From Paramagnetospirillum magneticum AMB-1 (GTDB lineage Bacteria; Pseudomonadota; Alphaproteobacteria; Rhodospirillales; Magnetospirillaceae), in the NCBI RefSeq assembly GCF_000009985.1, contig NC_007626.1, forward strand, positions 2,091,828 through 2,155,827: DNA of 64,000 nt, in the 5' to 3' direction. Under the pieces are notes generated by a model. That model did not search any database and had not been told where the DNA came from. It worked only from the letters and a program-made list of their open reading frames with translations. Positions 57,117 to 64,000 of the stretch are shown here, one piece after another (position 1 is the first letter of the stretch; each line of letters begins with the position of its first letter). The position numbers were made by a program, and so were the translations under genes.

Positions 57117-60100
57117 TTACTCCGCCGCCTCCTTGCCGCCCGAGGGCGGCGTCACGTCGGGCTGGCCGGCGAAGCGGCGCAGCATGGCGAAGCGGCGGCG
57201 CAGCTGGGTTTCGGCGCTTTCCACCAGACGCCGGTAGCGCTCTGGATCGGCGCGTTCGACCATCTGGAAGCGGGCCTCGCCCTTCATGAAGTCGTAGAGC
57301 TTGCCGTTGGGCTCCTTGCTGTCCAGGGTCAGCGGGCTTTCGCCGGTGCCCATCTTGCGCGGGTCCCAGCGGTAGAGCGGCCAGTAGCCGGCTTCCACCG
57401 CCATCTTCTGCTGGTCCAGGCCGTGGGCCAGGTCGTAGCCGTGGGCGATGCAGTGCGAGTAGGCGACGATCAGCGAGACGCCGGGATAGCTGACGGCGTC
57501 CTGGAAGGCGCGCATGGTCTGCACATCCTTGGAGCCGAAGGCGACGTTGGCCACATAGACGTCCTCGTAGGCCATGGCCATCATGCCCAGGTCCTTCTTG
57601 GGCAGGGTCTTGCCGGCGATGGCGAACTTGGCCGAGGCGCCGATGGGGGTGGCCTTGGACTGCTGGCCGCCGGTGTTGGAATAGACCTCGGTGTCCATGA
57701 CCAGGATGTTGACGTTCTTGCCCGAGGCGAAGACGTGGTCCAGGCCGCCATAGCCGATGTCATAGGCCCAGCCGTCGCCGCCGACGATCCACACCACCTT
57801 CTCGGCGAGGTAATCGGCCACCTGTTCCAACTGGCGGGCCTCGGCCGTCTTCAGCCCGGCCAGGACCTTGCGCAGGTCGAGGATGCGCAGGCGCTGGGCG
57901 GCGATCTCCACCTCGGTGGCCTGGGGGGCGTGGGCGATCTCATTGGCCAGCTTCTCCGGCACCTGGCCGGTGGCGGTCAGCGCGGCCAGCAGCAGCTTGG
58001 CATGGTTCTTGTGCTGGTCCACCGCCAGACGGAAGCCGAAGCCGAACTCGGCGTTGTCTTCGAATAGCGAGTTGGCCCAGGCCGGGCCACGGCCCTCGGC
58101 GTTCTGGGCGTAAGGCGTGGTGGGCAGGTTGCCGCCATAGATGGACGAGCAGCCGGTGGCGTTGGCGATCATCAGGCGGTCGCCCCACAGCTGGGTCATC
58201 AGCTTGATATAGGGGGTCTCGCCGCAGCCCAGGCAGGCGCCGGAGAATTCGAACAGGGGCTGGAGCAGTTGGGCGGTCTTGACCGTGGGCGTGCCCAGCT
58301 TTTCCTTGTTCACTTCCGGCAGATCGACGAAGAACGCCCAGTTCTTCTTCTCGGTCTCCAGGATGGGGTCCTTGGATTCCATGCGGAGAGCCAGACGGCT
58401 GGGGTCCTTCTTGTCCTTGCCGGGGCAGACCTTGACGCAGAGCGTGCAGCCGGTGCAGTCCTCGGGCGCCACCTGGATGATGTAGGCGCTGCCCTTGAAC
58501 TCGGGGCTGCGCCAGTCCATGCGCTTGAGGCTGGCGGGGGCGTCGGCCATGTCGGCGGGCTCGGCCACCTTGGCGCGGATGGCGGCATGGGGGCAGACCA
58601 GGGCGCACTTGTTGCACTGGATGCAGGGGCCTTCGTCCCACACCGGGATTTCGGCGGCGATGTTGCGGCGCTCGAAGCGGGCGGTGCCGGTCGGCCACAC
58701 GCCGTCCACGGGGAAGGCGGAGACGGGCAGGCGGTCGCCGTGGTTGGACAGCATCAGGGCCGAGACGCGCTTGACGAAGTCGGGCGAATCCTCGGGCACG
58801 ATGGGCGGCAGCGAGCGGTTGGAGGTGGCGGTGTCCGGAATGGCCACCTCTTCCAGGTGATGGAGAGTCTCGTCCACCGCCTCGAAGTTCTTGGCCACCA
58901 GCTTTTCCGACTTGCGGCCATAGGTCTTCTCGATGGCCTTCTTGATGTGGCCGATGGCCTCGTCCTTGGGCAGAACGCCGGACAGCGCGAAGAAGCAGGT
59001 CTGCATGATGGTGTTGATGCGGTTGCCCATGCCGGTGGCCAGGGCCACCTTGCGGGCGTCGATCACATGGACCTGAAGCTTCTTGTCGATGATCTCCTGC
59101 TGCACTTCGCGGGGCAGGTGGTTCCACACCTCGTCCTTGGGATAGGGCGAGTTCAGCAGGAAGGTGGCGCCCGGCGCGGCATAGCGCAGCACTTCGTACT
59201 TATCCAGGAAGACGAAGTGGTGGCAGGCCACAAAATCCGCCTCGTCCAGCAGATAGGCCGACTGGATGGGCTCGGGGCTGAAGCGCAGGTGCGAGATGGT
59301 GATGGCGCCCGACTTCTTGGAGTCGTAGACGAAATAGCCCTGGCCCTCGAAGCCGGCGTTCTCGGCGATGATCTTGATGGAGTTCTTGTTGGCGCCCACC
59401 GTGCCGTCGGCGCCCAGGCCGAAGAACACGGCGCGCTTGACCTTGGGCTGGTCCAGCTTGAACGACTCGTCGGGGACCAGCGACAGATGGGTGACGTCGT
59501 CGGTGATGCCGACGGTGAAGTGGGCCTTGGGCTTGTCCTTGGCCAGTTCGTCGAACACCGCCTTGGCCATGGCGGGGGTGAATTCCTTGGACGCCAGACC
59601 ATAGCGGCCGCCGATCACCCGGGGGTCGGCGGCGGTGGCGCGGTTGCCGGCGGCCTTGGCCTCGGCCAGACCGGCCAGGACGTCGAGATAGAGCGGCTCG
59701 CCGATGGAGCCCGGCTCCTTGCAGCGGTCCAGCACGGCGATGGAGCGCACGCTGGTGGGCAGGGCCGACACGAAGGCGTCGATGGAGAAGGGGCGGTAGA
59801 GGCGGACCTTCAGCACGCCCACCTTCTCGCCCTTGGCCACCAGGGCGGTGACCGTCTCGTGCACCGTCTCGGCGCCCGAGCCCATGATGATCACCACCCG
59901 CTCGGCCTGGGGATGGCCGCAATAGTCGAACAGCTTGTAGGCCCGGCCCGTCAGCTTGGCGTACTGGTCCATTTCCTCCTGCACGATGCCGGCGCAGCGG
60001 TCGTACCAGGGATTGCGGGCCTCCTGCATCTGGAAGAAGGTGTCGGGGTTCTGCGCGGTGCCCCGCAGGGTGGGGTGGTCGGGCGACAGCGCGCGGGCGC

Positions 60101-60713
60101 GGTGCGCCGCGATGCAATCGGCGTCCAGCAGCGCCAGCAGGTCCTCGTCGTTCAGTTCCTCGATCTTGGTGACTTCGTGCGAGGTGCGGAAGCCGTCGAA
60201 GAAGTGCAGGAACGGCACCCGGGCCTTCAGCGTCGCGGCATGGGCGATGGCCGCCATGTCGTGGGCCTCCTGGCCCGAGCCCGAGGCCAGCATGGCGAAG
60301 CCGGTCTGGCGGCAGGCCATCACGTCGGAATGGTCGCCGAAGATGGACAGGCCGTGGGTCGCCACGGTACGGGCGGTGACGTGCATGCAAAAGCTCGTCA
60401 GCTCGCCGGCGATCTTGTACATATTGGGAATCATCAGCAGCAGGCCCTGGCTGGCCGTGAAGGTGGTCGCCAGCGACCCGGCCTGCAGCGCGCCGTGCAC
60501 GGCGCCGGCGGCCCCGCCCTCGTGCTGCATCTCGGCCACGTCGGGGATCACGCCCCATATGTTCTTGCGCCCTTCCGAGGCCCACTGGTCGGCCAGCTCG
60601 CCCATGGTGGAAGACGGCGTGATCGGATAGATCGCCGCCACCTCGCTGACCCGGTAAGCCACCGAAGCGCAAGCCTCGTTGCCGTCGACCGTGATCAAAG
60701 CCCTGTCTGCCAT
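57117..60713 (-). CDS. nifJ: Pyruvate:ferredoxin (flavodoxin) oxidoreductase
   Basis: 1198 aa, the usual length of the single-chain homodimeric enzyme. It converts pyruvate and CoA to acetyl-CoA and CO2 while reducing ferredoxin or flavodoxin, feeding anaerobic metabolism or nitrogenase. Visible: N-terminal pyrimidine-binding domain (VAAIYPITPSSTMGE), two 4Fe-4S motifs (CIQCNKCALVCP and CTGCTLCVKVCP), TPP-binding GDGWAYDIGYGG and DTEVYSNTGGQ, and the cluster Cys of GACLGCGETPY plus the late Cys in YSHCIAHG. No other nif gene is in the window. The upstream gap (60714-60951) has no recognisable operator. Confidence 0.97.
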   Translation of the reverse strand: MADRALITVDGNEACASVAYRVSEVAAIYPITPSSTMGELADQWASEGRKNIWGVIPDVAEMQHEGGAAGAVHGALQAGSLATTFTASQGLLLMIPNMYKIAGELTSFCMHVTARTVATHGLSIFGDHSDVMACRQTGFAMLASGSGQEAHDMAAIAHAATLKARVPFLHFFDGFRTSHEVTKIEELNDEDLLALLDADCIAAHRARALSPDHPTLRGTAQNPDTFFQMQEARNPWYDRCAGIVQEEMDQYAKLTGRAYKLFDYCGHPQAERVVIIMGSGAETVHETVTALVAKGEKVGVLKVRLYRPFSIDAFVSALPTSVRSIAVLDRCKEPGSIGEPLYLDVLAGLAEAKAAGNRATAADPRVIGGRYGLASKEFTPAMAKAVFDELAKDKPKAHFTVGITDDVTHLSLVPDESFKLDQPKVKRAVFFGLGADGTVGANKNSIKIIAENAGFEGQGYFVYDSKKSGAITISHLRFSPEPIQSAYLLDEADFVACHHFVFLDKYEVLRYAAPGATFLLNSPYPKDEVWNHLPREVQQEIIDKKLQVHVIDARKVALATGMGNRINTIMQTCFFALSGVLPKDEAIGHIKKAIEKTYGRKSEKLVAKNFEAVDETLHHLEEVAIPDTATSNRSLPPIVPEDSPDFVKRVSALMLSNHGDRLPVSAFPVDGVWPTGTARFERRNIAAEIPVWDEGPCIQCNKCALVCPHAAIRAKVAEPADMADAPASLKRMDWRSPEFKGSAYIIQVAPEDCTGCTLCVKVCPGKDKKDPSRLALRMESKDPILETEKKNWAFFVDLPEVNKEKLGTPTVKTAQLLQPLFEFSGACLGCGETPYIKLMTQLWGDRLMIANATGCSSIYGGNLPTTPYAQNAEGRGPAWANSLFEDNAEFGFGFRLAVDQHKNHAKLLLAALTATGQVPEKLANEIAHAPQATEVEIAAQRLRILDLRKVLAGLKTAEARQLEQVADYLAEKVVWIVGGDGWAYDIGYGGLDHVFASGKNVNILVMDTEVYSNTGGQQSKATPIGASAKFAIAGKTLPKKDLGMMAMAYEDVYVANVAFGSKDVQTMRAFQDAVSYPGVSLIVAYSHCIAHGYDLAHGLDQQKMAVEAGYWPLYRWDPRKMGTGESPLTLDSKEPNGKLYDFMKGEARFQMVERADPERYRRLVESAETQLRRRFAMLRRFAGQPDVTPPSGGKEAAE

Positions 60714-60951
60714 GTCTTTCCCACTCTCTAAGTTTATTCGCCCGCTTTGGGCCTTGGAAAACGGGCGCGATTCACCGCCGCGCTCCGGTTCCGAAAGGCT
60801 CGGAAGAATAGACGGGCGTCTTTGGAGACCGCAAGTCCCTTACGAATTGCCTGCTCAAAAAGTAATAAAATTATGCGAATTTGGAGGGGGTTCCGGTGGG
60901 CGGCCGGCGGTGATAGAAGGTGGGGCTGGAATTTCTTGCGCAGAGGCCCCG

Positions 60952-61362
60952 ATGCCCGGGACGACATCGCCACCTTGGCATATCCTGGCCGACACCGACA
61001 TGGTGACGGCGCTGATGGATGTCATCCCCCATCCCATCTTCTTCAAAGATAGAGAAGGGCGCTATCTTGGCTGCAACAGCCATTTTTGCCAGATGTTGGG
61101 CTATGGCCACGACGAGGTGGTGGGCAAGACCGTCTTCGAGATCGCGCCGTCCAACCTTGCCCAGGTGTACCACGAGGCCGACATCAAGTTGATGGAGGCC
61201 GGCGGCACCCAATGCTACGCGTCTTCGGTGAAGTACGGCGACGGCCTGACCCGGCGCGGGGTCTTCTTCAAGTCGGTATTTCACGACAAGAATGGGGTCG
61301 CCTCGGGATTGGTCGGCATGTTCTACCCCATGGAGTTCATGCTTCACGTCATCGACATGTAG
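60952..61362 (+). CDS. Stand-alone PAS domain protein
   Basis: 136 aa from ATG 60952; the frame is open upstream to 60679, into the nifJ promoter region, without similarity. A single PAS fold: MDVIPHPIFFKDREGRYLGC, MLGYGHDEVVGKTVFEI, then GVFFKSVFHDKNGVASGLVGMF, with no output domain. It probably binds a small ligand or partner. It is divergent from nifJ, so a link to redox or anaerobic control is possible but unproven. Confidence 0.8.
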   Translation: MPGTTSPPWHILADTDMVTALMDVIPHPIFFKDREGRYLGCNSHFCQMLGYGHDEVVGKTVFEIAPSNLAQVYHEADIKLMEAGGTQCYASSVKYGDGLTRRGVFFKSVFHDKNGVASGLVGMFYPMEFMLHVIDM

Positions 61363-61412
61363 GCTGCCGGCCGGGGCTTTTCGCCCGCGTCAATCCTGAA
61401 AGGCCGTGCCGT

Positions 61413-61556
61413 CTAGGCGGCCTGCTTGCCCGCCTGTTGCCGACGCAGCAACTCAATGCTGGCCAGTGACCAGATGGGCGTTCCCTGAACCTTGCGGTCG
61501 GCGACGATGCGCTCGACCTGGGCCAGTGGAACATTGCGAATCCATTCCTCAAGCAC
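61413..61556 (-). CDS. Tiny hypothetical protein
   Basis: About 47 aa if started at the GTG 61554-61556, which has AAAGGAG 7 nt upstream; an ATG at 61661 would give 82 aa, but the extra part looks non-coding. The protein reads as one long helix with WIRNVPLAQVERIVADRK, then GTPIWSLASIELLRRQQAG. No family recognised. It is transcribed convergently to the PAS gene. Confidence 0.45.
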   Translation of the reverse strand: MLEEWIRNVPLAQVERIVADRKVQGTPIWSLASIELLRRQQAGKQAA

Positions 61557-61694
61557 GGCCACACTCCTTTTGCTGCGGTGCACAATGACTGTACCGTCGA
61601 TGCTAGGGGCGATGCCACGCTCTTGAATGCAAGGGCGCCATGCCGGGACTGCATTGGTCATACCAGTGTCCGGATTTCCCTTCTCCCGGAGGGG

Positions 61695-61710
61695 CCATAC
61701 CTAGGTATGG
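61695..61710. promoter_or_regulatory. Perfect 16-bp palindrome upstream of the VCBS-repeat gene
   Basis: CCATACCTAGGTATGG is its own reverse complement and lies 104 bp before the ATG of the surface-protein gene, in an AT-richer stretch. It is a good candidate operator for a dimeric regulator; which one is unknown. Confidence 0.5.
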
Positions 61711-61772
61711 TATTGAAAGTCAATTGCATTTCTGGGTTGTTGGGGCGCATAATATGGAATGCGAGCCCGGAC

Positions 61773-61800
61773 CTCTTTGAGGCCGGGTATTTTTATGTGT
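61773..61800 (+). terminator. Terminator-like hairpin in the leader of the VCBS-repeat gene
   Basis: CCCGG and CCTC pair with GAGG and CCGGG around a TTT loop with one bulged A, followed by TATTTTTATG. It is placed between the palindrome and the start codon. No plus-strand gene ends close upstream, so it may attenuate transcription of the downstream gene or end a short leader RNA. Confidence 0.4.
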
Positions 61801-61813
61801 TGGGAGTTCTGCT

Positions 61814-63953
61814 ATGGCTGAGAACAACAACTCCAATCCTCCGCATGACCAGCATGACGGGGCGGAGGAGAACGCACAGCAGTCGCTAGACGACCTGACG
61901 GTGCTGCAGAACGTCCAGAACCAGAACATGGGCGATGCGCGACTGAATGTGGCGCGCGCGGTTGATGTCAGCGACACCCAGCTGGGCAATCTGGCGAATG
62001 TGCAGCAGGGCTCGACGGGCAGCCCTCAGGTGCAGAACCTGGGCGGCATCGCGGGCGGTGCGAACATCTCGGTCGACGTTGAGATCGAAGCGGCCAAGGA
62101 CAATTCCGTGGCGCCGCCGGAACTGGACGGCTTGGCCGTCGATATCCGGGACGAGGCTCCGACCATTTCGGTCAATCCGGGTGGGGCGAAGCCCCTGAAC
62201 GTGCAGGAGCTCCCTGATCTTGCCAGGCCTGACGCCGAATTCCGGGACCAGGGCCGGGATGCGGTTCCGCAGACGGGGACGGGTCCCGTCGCAGGCGCCA
62301 CCATCACCAGTCAGGTCCAGGAAGTGGTCCAGGCCGAGGTCGCCGCGGCGCCCGCCGTGGACAATGCCCCTGACATCCAGGCCGTGGCGGTCAATCACGC
62401 GCCGATCGTCGCGGGCGTGGCCGACATCGGGACGATCGACGAGGATCATCCCCTGACCATGACCGCCGCGGAATGGCAGGCCAAGCTGTTGGCCAATGCC
62501 ACGGATTCCGACGGCGACACCTTGTCGATTCTCAGCCTGGACGATATCCGGATCGACCATGGCAGCTTTGCCCGGAATGCCGACGGCACCTATACCTTCA
62601 CGCCGGATGCCAATTTCAACGGCGAGATCAACGCGACTTATACCATTTCCGATGGTCACGGTGGGCTTGCGACCGGGTCGGCGTCGCTGCATGTCAATGC
62701 GGTGAACGACGCGGCCGAGATCACCGGCGACACCGCCGTGGTGGTGGGTGAGGATACGGCGCGGGCGGCCGGCAATCTGGACGCCACCGACATCGATTCT
62801 CCGGCCACCTTCGTGGCGGCGACGACGGCGGATGATTACGGCACCTTCTCGGTGGACGAGAGCGGCCAGTGGTCCTTCGCCATGAACGATTCCGTGCAGT
62901 CGCTTGGGGCGGGTGACCACCTGACCCGGACCTTCGAGGTCCAGACGGCGGACGGCACCTCTCAGACGGTGACGGTGACCATCGACGGTGCCAATGACCA
63001 GGCGGTGATCTCTGGCGACGCCAAGGACCTGTCGGGTTCCGTCGGCGAGGACGGCACCCAGACCGCCACCGGGACTCTCCATGTCTCCGACGTGGACAGC
63101 GGCGAGGCCCATGTCCAGGCCACCAGCGTCGAGACCGACCAGGGCACCTTCACCATCGGCGAGGACGGCAAGTGGTCGTTCGCGCTCAACAACGACGACC
63201 CGGCGGTGCAGGCCCTGGGCGCCAATGATTCCATGACCAAGACCTTCACGGTCACCAGCGCCGATGGCACCGACACCCAGGAAGTGACGGTCACCATCCA
63301 CGGCAGCAACGACAGCGCCACCATCAGCGGCGACATCGCCGGCGGCGTCGGCGAGGACGGCACCGGCACGGCCACCGGCACCCTCAACGTCTCCGACGTG
63401 GACAGCGGCGAGGCCCATGTCCAGGCCACCAGCGTCGAGACCGATCAGGGCACCTTCACCATCGGCGAGGACGGCAAGTGGTCGTTCGCCCTCAACAACG
63501 ACGACCCGGCGGTCCAGGCCCTGGGCGCCAATGATTCCATGACCAAGACCTTCACGGTGACGAGTGCCGACGGCACCGACACCCAGGAGGTGACGGTCAC
63601 CATCCACGGCAGCAATGACAGCGCCACCATCAGCGGCGACATCGCCGGCGGCGTCGGCGAGGACGGCACTTCTACGGCCACCGGCACGCTCAACGTGGCG
63701 GATGTGGATAATGGCGAGGCCCATGTCCAGGCCACCAGCGTCGAGACCGATCAGGGCACCTTCACCATCGGCGAGGACGGCAAGTGGTCGTTCGCCCTCA
63801 ACAACGACGACCCGGCGGTCCAGGCCCTGGGCGCCAATGAGTCCATGACCAAGACCTTCACGGTCACCAGCGCCGATGGCACCGACACCCAGGAAGTGAC
63901 GGTCACCATCAACGGGTCCAATGACTCGGCCACCATCTCCGGCGACATCGCCG
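61814..63953 (+). CDS. VCBS-repeat surface/adhesin-like protein, 3' part missing (vector junction)
   Basis: At least 713 aa, cut off by vector. No classical signal peptide; the Asn/Gln/Asp-rich N-terminus (about 1-180) suits large type I-secreted proteins whose export signal is C-terminal. Residues about 195-295 form a cadherin-like domain (VNHAPIVAGV, DSDGDTLSI, PDANFNGEINATYTISDGHG). VCBS repeats follow: a divergent one (about 300-400), then three near-identical 102-residue copies starting VGEDGT. Acidic DxD/DGT motifs suggest Ca2+ binding. The apparent TAG stop at 63959-63961 is part of the vector XbaI site, not the real end. Confidence 0.85.
63041..63953 (+). repeat. Three near-identical 306-bp VCBS repeat units
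   Basis: Units begin at 63041, 63347 and 63653 (period exactly 306 bp, 102 codons). The last is truncated at its end by the vector. Differences are few, such as synonymous third-position changes and QTATGTLHV versus STATGTLNV. Such repeats often collapse or break assemblies. Confidence 0.92.
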
Positions 63954-64000
63954 GACTCTAGAGGATCCCCGGTACCGAGCTCGATTGTAATCATGTATAG
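63954..64000. other. Cloning-vector sequence (pUC-type polylinker)
   Basis: GACTCTAGAGGATCCCC then GGTACCGAGCTCG match the HincII-XbaI-BamHI-SmaI-KpnI-SacI order of the pUC19 polylinker (one G missing in the SmaI/KpnI part). ATTGTAATCATGTATAG matches the following lacZ-alpha region with several dropped bases, as expected at a low-quality read end. Not genomic. Confidence 0.93.

Noticed and set aside
57117..60713. nifJ as evidence of a nitrogen-fixation cluster
   Set aside because: No other nif gene is in the window and the enzyme is common in anaerobic metabolism.
58269..60731. 820-aa plus-strand ORF opposite nifJ
   Set aside because: Antisense shadow; nifJ motifs are complete on the minus strand.
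60714..60951. FNR-like site upstream of nifJ
   Set aside because: A TTGAG-N4-CAATT sequence is visible, but it deviates too far from TTGAT-N4-ATCAA to be claimed.
63041..63953. Regular repeats considered as a CRISPR array
   Set aside because: The 306-bp period, in-frame 102-codon units and VCBS motif show a protein repeat; there are no short repeats with unique spacers.
61886..63994. 702-aa minus-strand ORF opposite the VCBS gene
   Set aside because: Repeats are mirrored from the plus-strand gene and the frame begins inside vector sequence.

Overview
The window is GC-rich, densely coded DNA that reads as one chromosomal segment of an environmental alphaproteobacterium. The gene content (many chemoreceptors and PAS/REC/histidine kinase proteins, two hemerythrin-like proteins, OlsB, a CYTH-CHAD protein, NifJ, DUF4169, an Amt ammonium transporter) fits the Rhodospirillales, and a Magnetospirillum-like genome is my best guess. 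That assignment is inference; no magnetosome gene or rRNA is present. The right-hand end is not genomic. From about 63954 to 64000 the sequence is a slightly garbled pUC-type polylinker, so the window ends at a clone/contig edge of a draft assembly. Several genes carry frameshifts (about 41.67, 42.45, 43.72 and 56.56 kb) that look like sequence errors.

Layout. 1-5476 (-): 3'-truncated giant hybrid kinase (Ser/Thr-kinase-like, AAA ATPase, GAF, PAS-like, Hpt/CheA-like). 5753-13545 (+): a small Gly/Met-rich protein, a single-module type I polyketide synthase (KS-AT-DH-psiKR-KR-ACP-TE) with a Cys instead of Ser in the TE nucleophile motif, and a patatin-like protein lacking the catalytic Ser. A second patatin-like paralogue lies at 18891. 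Between them are CheX, a hemerythrin, MsrA, a membrane-anchored small protein, the ornithine-lipid acyltransferase OlsB and a hybrid histidine kinase. 20247-22435: a chemoreceptor followed by a free-standing secreted Cache-like protein; a similar pair in the opposite order is at 51165-53348.

22816-34827: one translationally coupled chemosensory operon. Its order is ParA-like ATPase with a C-terminal membrane anchor, CheW, CheR-TPR, CheW, PilJ-type receptor, CheA-REC, CheB, REC-REC-histidine kinase, REC-PAS-histidine kinase. The parts match Frz-like/alternative-function chemosensory systems rather than flagellar Che systems. It ends at a strong bidirectional terminator shared with amt.

34879-43485: amt, tRNA-Asp(GTC), a DUF4169 protein, a three-PAS GGDEF-EAL protein, a CYTH-CHAD protein, a frameshifted TPR/SPOR lipoprotein and a tandem UspA protein. 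43475-46900 (-): a peptide-type ABC importer (binding protein and two permeases, one frameshifted) with no ATPase genes in the window. 46959-55461: a small secreted Gly-rich protein, a large EF-hand membrane protein, murA, the second Cache/receptor pair, an HEVAH protein resembling EpmC, a PanE-type ketopantoate reductase and a degenerate hemerythrin. 55652-56948 (-): a frameshifted polytopic glycosyltransferase-like protein. 57117-60713 (-): nifJ. 60952-63953: a PAS protein, a tiny ORF, and the start of a VCBS-repeat surface protein cut off by vector.

Signalling dominates: three chemoreceptors, two Cache proteins, a complete Che set, five histidine-kinase or kinase-like proteins and one c-di-GMP enzyme. 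The PKS and its two probably non-hydrolytic patatin-like neighbours are the least explained part.
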